From assembly GCF_039555335.1 (NCBI RefSeq), contig NC_092628.1, forward strand, positions 77,068,713-77,132,712: a stretch of 64,000 nucleotides of DNA, given 5' to 3'. Under the pieces are notes generated by a model. The model did not search any database. It was not told where the DNA came from and was given only the letters and a program-made list of their open reading frames with translations. Positions within the stretch are counted from its first letter, which is position 1. Each line of letters starts with the position of its first letter. The position numbers and the translations under genes were made by a program. This document shows positions 11,443 through 22,211 of this stretch, in pieces. This stretch comes from Amphiura filiformis (lineage: Eukaryota; Echinodermata; Ophiuroidea; Amphilepidida; Amphiuridae).

Positions 11443-14400
11443 GTAAGAGAACACTGTAACAACAGTAAAAATATCATGAACTTCAGGACTAAAAAAAACC
11501 AAAAACAGGTGGATTACACAAGATAAATGGACTGTTAAACAAGTTTTAACTGTAAGTAATTTGAATTAAACTTCAACACTACTGGTTTATTTCGTTTACC
11601 GGGAGCGCTTTCGAGGAACTTCCTTGTCATCAGCCAAAGTTGTTAGTTTTAACTGTTTGATGATAATAATTTGTTCTCTTTCTTGCTTTATATGTCTGAC
11701 TTCCCTTCCTTCTATTCTTCTTTTTTTCTTCTTTCTTCCTGTCCTTGTTTCTTTCGCCATAAGGGTATCTCTGTTTCTTTCACCTAGGGGCATGTAACCT
11801 TATGTTGTGGATCTGGACTAGAATTATTTTACTAGAACCAAAAAAGATTTTGGGAACTGCTTGAGAACAGATATTTAAAATCTACATGTAACCTTTTTTG
11901 GGACACCCGGTACATACAATAGGCTATCATTTACTGAAAACACCAAAGGTCTAGCATACTTGGCTCTAAAGTTATGAAGTTTTTTTGATGTCTATTTTCT
12001 TATGTGTTTTATTGTTTTCTCCCATGAACCAGATTGTGTCACATATAGAAACCGAAACAAGCTCAAATAGCGTCTTTGAGGCGGAGAGCCTGAAAAAGAA
12101 TTTATAATCAAAGCAGCACATTTATGTGATTGCCTCCATTCCCTGAGCTTGCTTTTCTCTTCTTCTTTTACTTTTTTGTTGAATTGTTTGTATTGTTCAT
12201 TTGATTGCTTGTTTGCTTATTAGTTTCTTTTTTTTTTTTATGAAACAGGTATCAGCTCGTTATTGAGTCACACCCACAGTGGGCACTTTTAGTTGATAAT
12301 ATCTATGCCCAATACATAGCATATGCCTTCATCCTTTTTGGCTCAGTATTAATTCTGGCAAGCTTTTATGCTCTGGGATTGTTTGGAACATATCTGGGTA
12401 AGTATTGCAATGATGCATTTTATAATTTGCACCCCAGGTTTGTGGACCTTGTTTAAGATCAAATTTAGCAAGCCCTAATATCATGTATATCTTTGTTTTG
12501 TTTTGAATCTACAAACTTGGTTACCTACGAACCCAAGCCAAGGAAAGTGCATTGTGAATTACTTTTTTGAACACTCCATTCATTAACCCTAACCGCCCAA
12601 GGGCTTATTGGCGACAGGAAGGGAAAGAAGGAAGGAATAAAGAGAGAAAACAAAGAAAGAAGTTGTTTGCTCTGGTGGGATTCAAACCTGAGACCCCTCG
12701 CATGCCAAGCACTGGGTCGGCGACACTTTGCCACGGTTGTTGGGCTTCGCTGGCCAGCGAAACCATGCCTATATATCACTTAGGGCGATTGCGTCATCAC
12801 ACCACGTGGGATGCATGCACGAACAGCGCATATATCAAGTAGTATTTTGTAGTACCCCGTCCTGTTAGGGTTAATTAAGCCTATACTGAGTTTCGATAGT
12901 GGTAACCTAACCCTAACTGCCTAAGGGCTTTTTGGTGACGGGAAGGGAAATAATTAAGGAAGGAATAAAGAGAGAAAACAAAGAAAGAAGTTTGCTCTGG
13001 GTGGGATTCGAACCCGGGACCCCTCACATGCCAAGCACTGGGTAGGCGACACTTTGCCACGGTTGTTGGACTTCGCTGGCCAGCGAAACCGTGCCTATAT
13101 ATCACTTAGGGCTATTGCGTCATCACACCACGTGGGATGCACGCACGAACAGCACATATATCAAGTAGTATTTTGAAGTACCCCGTCCTGTTAGGGTTAA
13201 GAAAACTCATAGCACAAGTTATTATAATAGTACGCTTGAGCGTGACTGTGTAATTATGTGGATATGTTTTGGTATGACATGCATGTTTCTTTCCCACTTT
13301 CGTTTGCAATTGAAATTACAAGAGTATCCATCCGAGGATAGTCCCACGTTTGAGTGAAGTCCCACCTCCAATTTTTTGACAAATTGCAGAAATTTGGACC
13401 TAGAGCTAAATGCTAGGATCATTCATGGTTAACTTTGCAAAAAAAAACTACTAATAATAATAATATCATTTTGTGTTTTCAATATGCAAAGTTATATTTT
13501 GCCTATACTGAGTTTCGATAGTGGTAACCTAACCCTAACCGCCTAAGGGCTTTTTGGTGATGGGAAGGGAAATAATTAAGGAAGGAATAAAGAGAGAAAA
13601 CAAAGAAAGAAGTTTGCTCTGGGTGGGATTCAACCGGGACCCCTCACATGCCAAGCACTGGGTCGGCAACACTTTGCCACGGGTGTTGGGCTTTGCTGGC
13701 CAGCGCAACCATGCCTATATATCACTTGGAGCTATTGCGTCATCACACCACGTGGGATGCACGCACGAACAGCACATTTATCAAGTAGTATTTTGAAGTA
13801 CCCCGTCGTGTTAGGGTTAAGAAAACTCATAGCACAAGTTATTATAATAGTACGCTTGAGCGTGACTGTGTAATTATGTGGATATGTTTTGGTATGACAT
13901 GCATGTTTCTTTCCCACTTTCGCTTGCAATTGAAATTACAAGAGTATCCATCCGAGGATAGTCCCACGCTTGAGTGAAGTCCCACCTCCAATTTTTTGAC
14001 AAATTGCAGAAATTTGGACCTAGAGCTAAATGCTAGGATCATTCATGGTTAACTTTGCAAAAAAAAAACTACTAATAATAATAATATCATTTTGTGTTTT
14101 CAATATGCAAAGTTATATTTTGCCTATACTGAGTTTCGATAGTGGTAACCTAACCCTAACCGCCTAAGGGCTTTTTGGTGATGGGAAGGGAAATAATTAA
14201 GGAAGGAATAAAGAGAGAAAACAAAGAAAGAAGTTTGCTCTGGGTGGGATTCGAACCCGGGACCCCTCACATGCCAAGCACTGGGTCGGCGACACTTTGC
14301 CACGGGTGTTGGGCTTTGCTGGCCAGCGCAACCATGCCTATATATCACTTGGAGCTATTGCGTCATCACACCACGTGGGATGCACGCACGAACAGCACAT

Positions 14401-17400
14401 TTATCAAGTAGTATTTTGAAGTACCCCGTCGTGTTAGGGTTAAGAAAACTCATAGCACAAGTTATTATAATAGTACGCTTGAGCGTGACTGTGTAATTAT
14501 GTGGATATGTTTTGGTATGACATGCATGTTTCTTTCCCACTTTCGCTTGCAATTGAAATTACAAGAGTATCCATCCGAGGATAGTCCCACGCTTGAGTGA
14601 AGTCCCACCTCCAATTTTTTGACAAATTTCAGAAATTTGGACCTAGAGCTAAATGCTAGGATCATTCATGGTTAACTTTGCAAAAAAAAAACTACTAATA
14701 ATAATAATATCATTTTGTGTTTTCAATATGCAAAGTTATATTTTGCCTATACTGAGTTTCGATAGTGGTAAAACCCTAACCGCCTAAGGGCTTTTTGGTG
14801 ATGGGAAGGGAAATAATTAAGGAAGGAATAAAGAGAGAAACAAAGAAAGAAGTTTGCTCTGGGTGGGATTCAACCGGGACCCCTCACATGCCAAGCACTG
14901 GGTCGGCAACACTTTGCCACGGGTGTTGGGCTTTGCTGGCCAGCGCAACCATGCCTATATATCACTTGGAGCTATTAAGTCATCACACCACGTGGGATGC
15001 ACGCATCTAACAGCACATTTATCAAGTAGTATTTTGAAGTACCCGTCGTGTTAGGGTTAAGAAAACTCATAGCACAAGTTATTATAATAGTACGCTTGAG
15101 CGTGACTGTGTAATTATGTGGATATGTTTTGGTATGACATGCATGTTTCTTTCCCACTTTCGCTTGCAATTGAAATTACAAGAGTATCCATCCGAGGATA
15201 TTCCCACATTTAAGTGAAGTCCCACCTCCAATTTTTTACAAATTGCAGAAATTTGGACTTAGAGCTAAATGAAAGGATCATTCATGGTTAAATTTGAAAA
15301 AAAAAAAACTACTAATAATAATAATATCATTTTGTGTTTTCAATATGCAAAGTTATATTTTGCCTATACTGAGTTTCGATAGTGGTAACCTAACTCTAAC
15401 CGCCTAAGGGCTTTTTGGTGATGGGAAGGGAAATAATTAAGGAAGGAATAAAGAGAGAAAACAAAGAAAGAAGTTTGCTCTGGGTGGGATTCAACCGGGA
15501 CCCCTCACATGCCAAGCACTGGGTCGGCGACACTTTGCCACGGGTGTTGGGCTTTGCTGGCCAGCGCAACCATGCCTATATATCACTTGGAGCTATTGCG
15601 TCATCACACCACGTGGGATGCACGCACGAACAGCACATTTATCAAGTAGTATTTTGAAGTACCCCGTCGTGTTAGGGTTAAGAAAACTCATAGCACAAGT
15701 TATTATAATAGTACGCTTGAGCGTGACTGTGTAATTATGTGGATATGTTTTGGTATGACATGCATGTTTCTTTCCCACTTTCGCTTTGCAATTGAAATTA
15801 CAAGAGTATCCATCCGAGGATAGTCCCACGCTTGAGTGAAGTCCCACCTCCAATTTTTGACAAATTGCAGAAATTTGGACCTAGAGCTAAATGCTAGGAT
15901 CATTCATGGTTAACTTTGCAAAAAAACCTAATAATAATAATAATATCATTTTGTGTTTTCAATATGCAAAGTTATATTTTGCCTATACTGAGTTTCGATA
16001 GTGGTAACTCTAACCCTAACCGCCTAAGGGCTTTTTGGCGACGGGAAGGGAAAGAAGGAAAGAATAAAGAGAGAAAAGAAGGAAAGAAGAAGTTTGCTCT
16101 GGGTGGGATTCAACCGGGACCCCTCACATGCCAAGCACTGGGTCGGCGACACTTTGCCACGGGTGTTGGGCTTTGCTGGCCAGCGCAACCATGCCTATAT
16201 ATCACTTGGAGCTATTAAGCGTCATCACACCACGTGGGATGCACGCATCTAACAGCACATTTATCAAGTAGTATTTTGAAGTACCCGTCGTCGTGTTAGG
16301 GTTAAGAAAACTCATAGCACAAGTTATTATAATAGTACGCTTGAGCGTGACTGTGTAATTATGTGGATATGTTTTGGTATGACATGCATGTTTCTTTCCC
16401 ACTTTCGTTTGCAATTGAAATTACAAGAGTATCCATCCGAGGATAGTCCCACGTTTGAGTGAAGTCCCACCTCCAATTTTTTGACAAATTGCAGAAATTT
16501 GGACCTAGAGCTAAATGCTAGGATCATACAAGGTTAACTTTGCAAAAAAAAAAACTACTAATAATAATAATATCATTTTGTGTTTTCAATATGCAAAGTT
16601 ATATTTTGCCTATACTGAGTTTCGATAGTGGTAACTCTAACCCTAACCGCCTAAGGGCTTTTTGGTGATGGGAAGGAAATAATTAAGGAAGGAATAAAGA
16701 GAGAAAACAAAGAAAGAAGTTTGCTCTGGGTGGGATTCAACCGGGACCCCTCACATGCCAAGCACTGGGTCGGCGACACTTTGCCACGGGTGTTGGGCTT
16801 TGCTGGCCAGCGCAACCATGCCTATATATCACTTGGAGCTATTAAGTCATCACACCACGTGGGATGCACGCATTTAACAACACACATTTATCAAGTAGTA
16901 TTTTGAAGTACCCGTCGTGTTAGGGTTAAGAAAACTCATAGCACAAGTTATTATAATAGTACGCTTGAGCGTGACTGTGTAATTATGTGGATATGTTTTG
17001 GTATGACATGCATGTTTCTTTCCCACTTTCGTTTGCAATTGAAATTACAAGAGTATCCATCCGAGGATAGTCCCACGTTTGAGTGAAGTCCCACCTCCAA
17101 TTTTTTGACAAATTGCAGAAATTTGGACCTAGAGCTAAATGCTAGGATCATTCATGGTTAACTTTGCAAAAAAAAACCTAATAATAATAATAATATCATT
17201 TTGTGTTTTCAATATGCAAAGTTATATTTTGCCTATACTGAGTTTCGATAGTGGTAACCTAACCCTAACCGCCTAAGGGCTTTTTGGTGATGGGAAGGGA
17301 AATAATTAAGGAAGGAATAAAGAGAGAAACAAAGAAAGAAGTTTGCTCTGGGTGGGATTCAACCGGGACCCCTCACATGCCAAGCACTGGGTCGGCGACA

Positions 17401-19406
17401 CTTTGCCACGGGTGTTGGGCTTTGCTGGCCAGCGCAACCATGCCTATATCACACTTGGAGCTATTGCGTCATCACAGCACGTGGGATGCACGCACGAACA
17501 GCACATTTATCAAGTAGTATTTTGAAGTACCCCGTCGTGTTAGGGTTAAGAAAACTCATAGCACAAGTTATTATAATAGTACGCTTGAGCGTGACTGTGT
17601 AATTATGTGGATATGTTTTGGTATGACATGCATGTTTCTTTCCCACTTTCGTTTGCAAATGAAATTACAAGAGTATCCATCCGAGGATAGTCCCACGTTT
17701 GAGTGAAGTCTCACCTCCAATTTTTTGACAAATTGCAGAAATTTGGACCTAGAGCTAAATGCTAGGATCATTCATGGTTAACTTTGCAAAAAAAAACCTA
17801 ATAATAATAATAATATCATTTTGTGTTTTCAATATGCAAAGTTATATTTTGTGTTCACTTCATTCATAATCTATTAATGATTACAAATGGCATTGGATTT
17901 TTATCCATTTTGAAATCATTTATTTAAACTATTACACATTGAAGACACAAAATGTTTTTTTCCCAAGTCAACCATGAATGATCCTAGCATGTAGCTCTAG
18001 GTCCAGGGACTGGGACACTCCAAATCCGAATTTTTTTTTTTTTTTTTAAATCATGTAAAACAAGGGTGGGCCTATACTCGGACAATTACGGTATTACCTA
18101 AATTGGATGACCCGTATCAAGTTCATTGGTCAATATATTATTTGAGTTCAAGAGATTGATCTTGTGAATTTATTCCTATTTTCAGGTGATTATTTTGGTA
18201 TTCTCATGAAAGAAAGAGTGACATGTTTCCCGTTTAATATCATGGACAATCCTATGTATTGGGGCACTGTATTGGACTACCTTGGCTCAGCAATATGGTA
18301 GGTCTTTCCCTTGAAGCAAGATATAAATAACTATGATAAATGATAGCTTATAATATTGATCTATAATATTATAATTATGTTGGCATTGTCCTAAAACATT
18401 TCTCTTAAAAGACGGAACTTTTAACTACAACCTGAAAGTGAATAATTAACACAATTATTACTAGCTTGCCCATATTTTATCCTGTTTTTGTCCTCAACCA
18501 AACTTTTTGTCATCAAAAACTTTACTTCCTTTCTTCTGTCACCATTTCAAGTCATTTCACTCTTCAAATTCCAGGCTTCTTCTCCAAGCCATTTAGCTGT
18601 TAGATCTTATAAATGCAGGTGTATTATTTTCTGCCATTCTCTCTAAACAAGAACAGTCTTTAAAAAGACAACAATTGCTTAGACAGGTGAAGTATGTAAT
18701 GTCTGGTGCATAACTGTAATTTTAAAAGAGGAGTTGCTGAGATATATCTAGGGCAGATTGATAGATGTGTATTATGTGCAACATGGTTTCATTGTTACTA
18801 TCAGTAAACATTTTCCTTGTGTTTTTTACCCCATTCGTAATTGCATAACTATTTAGATGGTTGATGGGGACACTCACATGTAAATGAGGTATGTGCGGCT
18901 GTCAACGGTCCCCTTTTCAGGCTCTCCAGCAGTTACTCTAAAAAACCTACATTTGGATCATGCTCCAGTTCTTTGAGCCTCATATTCTGATAATAATTTG
19001 TAGCTCTTTAGCAAATTGTTAATCTCCAAAGCCTATAATTTGGCCCAATTTTAGTTCACTAGACCCCCAAAAATGTTGAAATTTCAGTTCATCATGCCCC
19101 GTTATTGCCCGAAAATCAGTTCTTAGTTACTGAAGTTTGATGAGAGCTGCACACCCATACCAAAATTTGAGTGCCCCCACTCAATTGATCTCTCACTATT
19201 TTGGAAATTAAGCAAGTACAAATTTCATAGTTGCAAGTCACTCATGATCTCTTTATTTGTCTTTCAGGCATGCCAGTCCAGCTGGATTATTATTAACAGT
19301 ATTACTAGCCATATGTTACAAGATAGCAATACTCTTTGAAGAACCCTTCACAGCAGAAATATATCGGCAAAAAGCAAAGAAGGAAAAAAACAAAAAAGAA
19401 AGTTGA
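11327..19406 (+). CDS. PEMT: Phosphatidylethanolamine N-methyltransferase (5'-partial)
   Basis: Four exons (11327-11442, 12249-12397, 18186-18297, 19268-19406) join in frame, all with GT-AG borders, to 171 residues and a TGA stop. PEMT is an integral ER-membrane enzyme that makes three S-adenosylmethionine-dependent methyl transfers turning phosphatidylethanolamine into phosphatidylcholine. Recognition rests on the conserved tracts [32 protein letters not shown] and [13 protein letters not shown], collinear with vertebrate PEMT. The glycine-rich GLFGTYLG (about residues 82-89 of the partial chain) and the Glu pair at 150-151 correspond to the AdoMet-binding sites known for the family. The tail is Lys-rich, as expected for an ER protein. 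The vertebrate protein is about 199 residues, so roughly 30 N-terminal residues, probably one exon, are missing. I found no convincing exon for them. A candidate AATAAA lies at 20508, but the 3' end is unsettled. Confidence 0.95.
11443..12248. other. PEMT intron between exons A and B
   Basis: Contains near 11600-11640, on the minus strand, the CTGATGA...CGAAA tract often seen at the ends of Penelope-like and related retroelements. Otherwise nothing recognised. Confidence 0.4.
12249..12397 (+). CDS. PEMT: PEMT exon B
   Basis: Starts after AACAG, ends before GTAAGT, phase 2 in and 1 out. Encodes [14 protein letters not shown], a membrane helix ([18 protein letters not shown]) and the glycine motif GLFGTYL. 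Confidence 0.95.
12593..12874. mobile_element. Solo TTAA MITE with tRNA-Ala-like segment
   Basis: The ends read TTAA-CCCTAAC (12593) and GTTAGGG-TTAA (ending 12874): perfect inverted termini with a TTAA target. On the minus strand is a tRNA-like block with a B-box (complement of GGGATTCAAACC near 12679) and an anticodon arm resembling tRNA-Ala (complement of GCATGCCAAGCACTGGG). The rest is purine-rich at left and carries GTGGGATGCATGCACGAACAG at right. It lies directly upstream of the tandem array and supplies the MITE-like half of the array unit. Confidence 0.75.
12880..17850. repeat. Tandem array of eight ~621-bp units in a PEMT intron
   Basis: Units begin at GCCTATACTGAG: 12880, 13501, 14122, 14745, 15362, 15981, 16608 and 17231, ending near 17850. 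Periods are 617-627 bp and units are nearly identical. Each unit is composite: a TTAA-type MITE with a minus-strand tRNA-Ala-like block (about 300 bp), then a ~320-bp segment containing GAAAACTCATAGCACAAG, CCGAGGATAGTCCCAC and GCTAGGATCATTCATGG. Only the solo copy at 12593 keeps TTAA at both ends; inside units the left TTAA is altered. Open frames here recur once per unit and are products of the repeat, not genes. Confidence 0.95.
17945..18100. repeat. Inverted partial copy of the array unit
   Basis: CAACCATGAATGATCCTAGCAT and GTAGCTCTAGGTCC are the complement of a tract near the end of each 621-bp unit, followed by GTGGGCCTATACTCGGAC, matching the complement of the unit's CCGAGGATAGTCCCAC. 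The last unit plus this arm would form a hairpin, which suggests the array grew from one arm of a foldback element. Confidence 0.7.
18186..18297 (+). CDS. PEMT: PEMT exon C
   Basis: Starts after TTTCAG, ends before GTAGGT. Encodes [18 protein letters not shown] and [19 protein letters not shown], the most conserved block of the family. It lies 336 bp after the end of the 621-bp tandem array. Confidence 0.97.
18860..19170. repeat. Dispersed repeat fragment, inverse to 1130-1375
   Basis: Contains GTATGTGCGGC, CAACGGTCCCCTTTT, GGATCATGCTCCAGTTC and TGTTGAAATTTCAGTTCATC in the reverse order and strand of the tract inside the left GGACTC element. It ends about 100 bp before the PEMT terminal exon. 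Confidence 0.6.
19268..19406 (+). CDS. PEMT: PEMT terminal exon
   Basis: Starts after TTTCAG. Encodes [19 protein letters not shown], then [19 protein letters not shown] and a Lys-rich tail ending at TGA (19404-19406). Confidence 0.97.
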
Positions 19407-19683
19407 CCAATCAGTAAAAAAATTAACTGAAATATTGCAAGTACCACAAATCAAGGAAGTATAATGATCAATTGTCAGTCTCATTGAGGTAATAATTGTA
19501 AGAATACAGGCAGCTGAAAGTAGAGAAAGGAAGATGCACATAATTGATGGAAATGTTGCAACATCTTCATTCAGGAAACTATATTATGGTAAATTAATTG
19601 TGATGTATGATTATGATAAATTGTCAAGTTCACAGAAGAAATAATAATAATTGCTGAGAAAGGACATGAAGTAAGGAACAGAC

Positions 19684-20102
19684 TGCCCAGCAAACACAAA
19701 CATTTTGTCAGAAAATGTTGAAATGTCAGGTTGTATAAAGTGTTTAAAACAGGGGCGTAGCAAAGCACTCGGTGGGCGGGGGGCATGGACAAGGAACAGT
19801 GCAGAGCCCTTTTAACATATCCTTTTCAGCCCTTATTTCATTTTCGCTTTTGCTCAGGGCCCCTGAACCCTCATGGATTTCATCCACCCTGTCCACCGCT
19901 TGCTACGCCCCTGGTTTAAAATGTTTTAATAACATTCATAAATATTTTGAGAACTTTTATCAAATGCTATTATAATGATTTTTCATATAAAACAGTTTAA
20001 AAAGGTTTTCTTGACCTCTATATCCTGACATTTTAAATGCTATTAAAACATTTTGACCAAAAGCAACATGCATTTGTAACACATCGTCGTTGGGCAGGAA
20101 AA
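19684..20102. mobile_element. Foldback element with CCCAGCAAACAC end, carrying a nested hAT MITE
   Basis: The left end GCCCAGCAAACACAAAC and a right part ending at GTTGGGCAG are inversely related, with AAATGTT/AACATTT-rich arms. It belongs to the same family as 45849-46533. The interior is split by the 164-bp hAT element at 19750-19913. Confidence 0.55.
19750..19913. mobile_element. hAT-type MITE, 164 bp
   Basis: Inverted ends CAGGGGCGTAGC and GCTACGCCCCTG, flanked by a perfect 8-bp duplication GTTTAAAA (19742-19749 and 19914-19921). No coding capacity. Confidence 0.88.
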
Positions 20103-20232
20103 AACTCCTATATGGCATTGACCCTGGAACATGTTTAAAGCAAAACCTCCTAAGTAACCTGTTGGCTGTTTTGTTTTAAACATGTTCAGGGGCCACAAGT
20201 ACATATAAAGTTTTATCTGCCCAACGATGACA
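20087..20232. repeat. Short foldback
   Basis: CGTTGGGCAG and GAACATGTTTAAA at the left pair with TTTAAACATGTTC and CTGCCCAACG at the right. Abuts the preceding foldback; possibly a related MITE. Confidence 0.6.
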
Positions 20233-20476
20233 TATATTTTAGAAATATGATTGGGATCAGGAAATTGATTTTAAATTGTTTCCAAAAAAGTTGTATTCAT
20301 CCCCTAGAAAGTAAAAATGTATTGGAAGGAGGAACGCATTTCCAAAAATGCTGTAAAAGATCTGCTGCCATTTTCTGAATCACATCAAGTTTTAATACAC
20401 AATCCCATTTGAAAGCTTTTGAAAGACAATTTCATAACATTTGTTTTAAATAAGAAATAATGGTAAATGTTTTATC

Positions 20477-20570
20477 CTTTACACCCAAACAATGTGTCCT
20501 CGCCAGCAATAAAAATGTAGATTATTTACATTTTACTGCAGAGGACATGTTATTTGGGTGTAACGGATAC
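20477..20570. repeat. Short inverted repeat
   Basis: TTACACCCAAACA...GTGTCCTC pairs with GAGGACAT...TTTGGGTGTAA. A candidate AATAAA (20508) for PEMT falls in its loop. Confidence 0.65.
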
Positions 20571-20650
20571 TGTATTCAGTAGCAACCTTTAGTTCTATTC
20601 TATTAATACACAAATAGTGCAATTTAAAGAGAAAATCTAATTTTTTGCCC

Positions 20651-20863
20651 AAATATCTTTTAAGATATTTGAAGATATCTTTTAAGATATTTGAAGATAT
20701 CTTTTAAGATATTTGAAGATATCTTTTAAGATATTTGAAGATATCTTTTAAGATATTTGAAGATATCTTTTAAGATATTTGAAGATATATCTTTTAAGAT
20801 ATTTGAAGATATCTTTTAAGATATTTGAAGATATCTTTTAAGATATTTGAAGATATCTTTTAA
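20651..20863. repeat. 22-bp tandem repeat, about 9.6 copies
   Basis: The unit GATATCTTTTAAGATATTTG+AA is nearly invariant, with one 2-bp insertion near 20786. Each unit holds inverted halves (ATCTT/AAGAT), so single strands could fold into hairpins. Confidence 0.95.
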
Positions 20864-20919
20864 CAACTTAAAAGTTGTTTCATGCAAAGACGACATGAGC
20901 CTCTAGATGGCGCTAAACA

Positions 20920-21249
20920 CAGGGCCGGATTTACCTTTTTGGGGGCCCTGGGCCAGGCCAAAATTTGGAGGCCCCTAAACGCACCGTGAGGAAAGCATGT
21001 GCACTCAAGTGGCCAATTGTTTAGATCTTACTAGGACATTTGCGGCGCAGCGCGTGAAAAATTGTCAATTTAAGACTATAGCCCAAATTTAAGCTGAATT
21101 TTGCTATACAATACAATTTTGCAATTTTATACACTATATTGGCCCGAAACATGGTGTTTTTCGGCTAAAATGGAAGATGCACACTGCATAGGGCAATTTT
21201 GGGGGCCCTGGGCCCGGGCCCATCTGGCCCTATGGTAAATCCGGCCCTG
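20920..21249. mobile_element. hAT-like element with CAGGGCCGGATTTACC ends
   Basis: CAGGGCCGGATTTACC at the left and GGTAAATCCGGCCCTG at the right are perfect 16-bp inverted termini, followed inward by GGGGGCCCTGGGCC-rich arms. This terminus is typical of small animal hAT elements. I cannot see a clean 8-bp duplication. Confidence 0.75.
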
Positions 21250-22203
21250 GCACATGTGATAGTCTTAAGATAGATACTATAAGGGTTGCAATCGAAGAAT
21301 TTTTCTTTTTGTAGACAGCTTTTATTAAAAGTTTCTTAATTACATAATTAATACTGCCACTTAATCATGTGAACTTAATGTACATTAACATGCATTTTAT
21401 TTATTAGTATTAATTGAAGAAATTTACTGCACAAACTGCCAACCCTGACATATGAATGTAGAATTATCAGGATTTCTTTTGCCAAGAAATCAATATTTTG
21501 AAGCAATATACTTTTGAAGATTGAACTGCAAATATTTGATTGGATCGAGGAAATAAAATGGACTGTGTGATGATGATAATATGATGAACCAGAGTCAATT
21601 GTACAAATGGTAAACCATATCTAAATTCATGGTTCTCAACGAAATGGTGAGAGGGAACAAAAAATTTAGTCCAACTCTTTTGATTGTCATTTATTACATC
21701 ATGTAAATGCATAATGAATTATTTTGCTCTGTTTATATTTTATTTTGTATTTCTGTAACATTGTTTGGTTACTCCTTCATGTAATTATACATAAAATTTA
21801 GGATTAGGTTAGGGCTTCTTACATGAAATATTACATGAAGGATTGACCCATAGTACAGTGTTAAAGCCATAATGTGCGATCTTTTAATATAAAATTGGTT
21901 AATTTTTTTCAAACCTGATTTTTTTTTTCATATTTGTGATGTTTACACATGTCCCAACTTGCACCTAAATGGAATCGGCCAAATTTGTTGTCTTTGTAGG
22001 TCCAGAGCAAAATTCGACATACTATCATAATTTAAAAATTATGATAATATGTCCTCCCATAGAACTGCATGTTAAATGGCCAAAATAACCAGTGGGGTTT
22101 CTTTTAGTTTACCTTGTTATTTCAACCTAAAATGGACAGCAACACTTCCCGTCAGTTATTACCAATATTATTTCAACATTTTGAATAAAGAATAACAAAA
22201 TAC
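21250..22203. other. No gene seen
   Basis: A small hairpin lies at 21772-21843 (CCTTCATGTAAT with ATTACATGAAGG). AATAAA hexamers occur near 21552. Nothing else recognised. Confidence 0.4.
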
Positions 22204-22211
22204 ATTAAGGC

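Noticed and set aside
11600..11650. Hammerhead-ribozyme-like core CTGATGA...CGAAA (minus strand; a plus-strand relative at 50835-50880)
   Set aside because: A small stem II is possible, but no cleavage triplet with matching stems I and III is visible; more likely a retroelement 3'-end relic.
12900..17600. TTAGGG/CCCTAA motifs as interstitial telomere repeats
   Set aside because: They occur singly at element ends next to TTAA, never as tandem TTAGGG arrays; the 38.8-41.1 kb CCCTAAC tract has a ~25-bp irregular period.
12525..17771. Repeated 60-100-codon open frames on both strands
   Set aside because: They recur once per 621-bp unit and follow the repeat, with no splice sites, domains or codon bias; the minus-strand one reads through the tRNA-like block.
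12880..17850. CRISPR-like array
   Set aside because: Units of 621 bp without short spacers in a eukaryotic intron; it is satellite-like.
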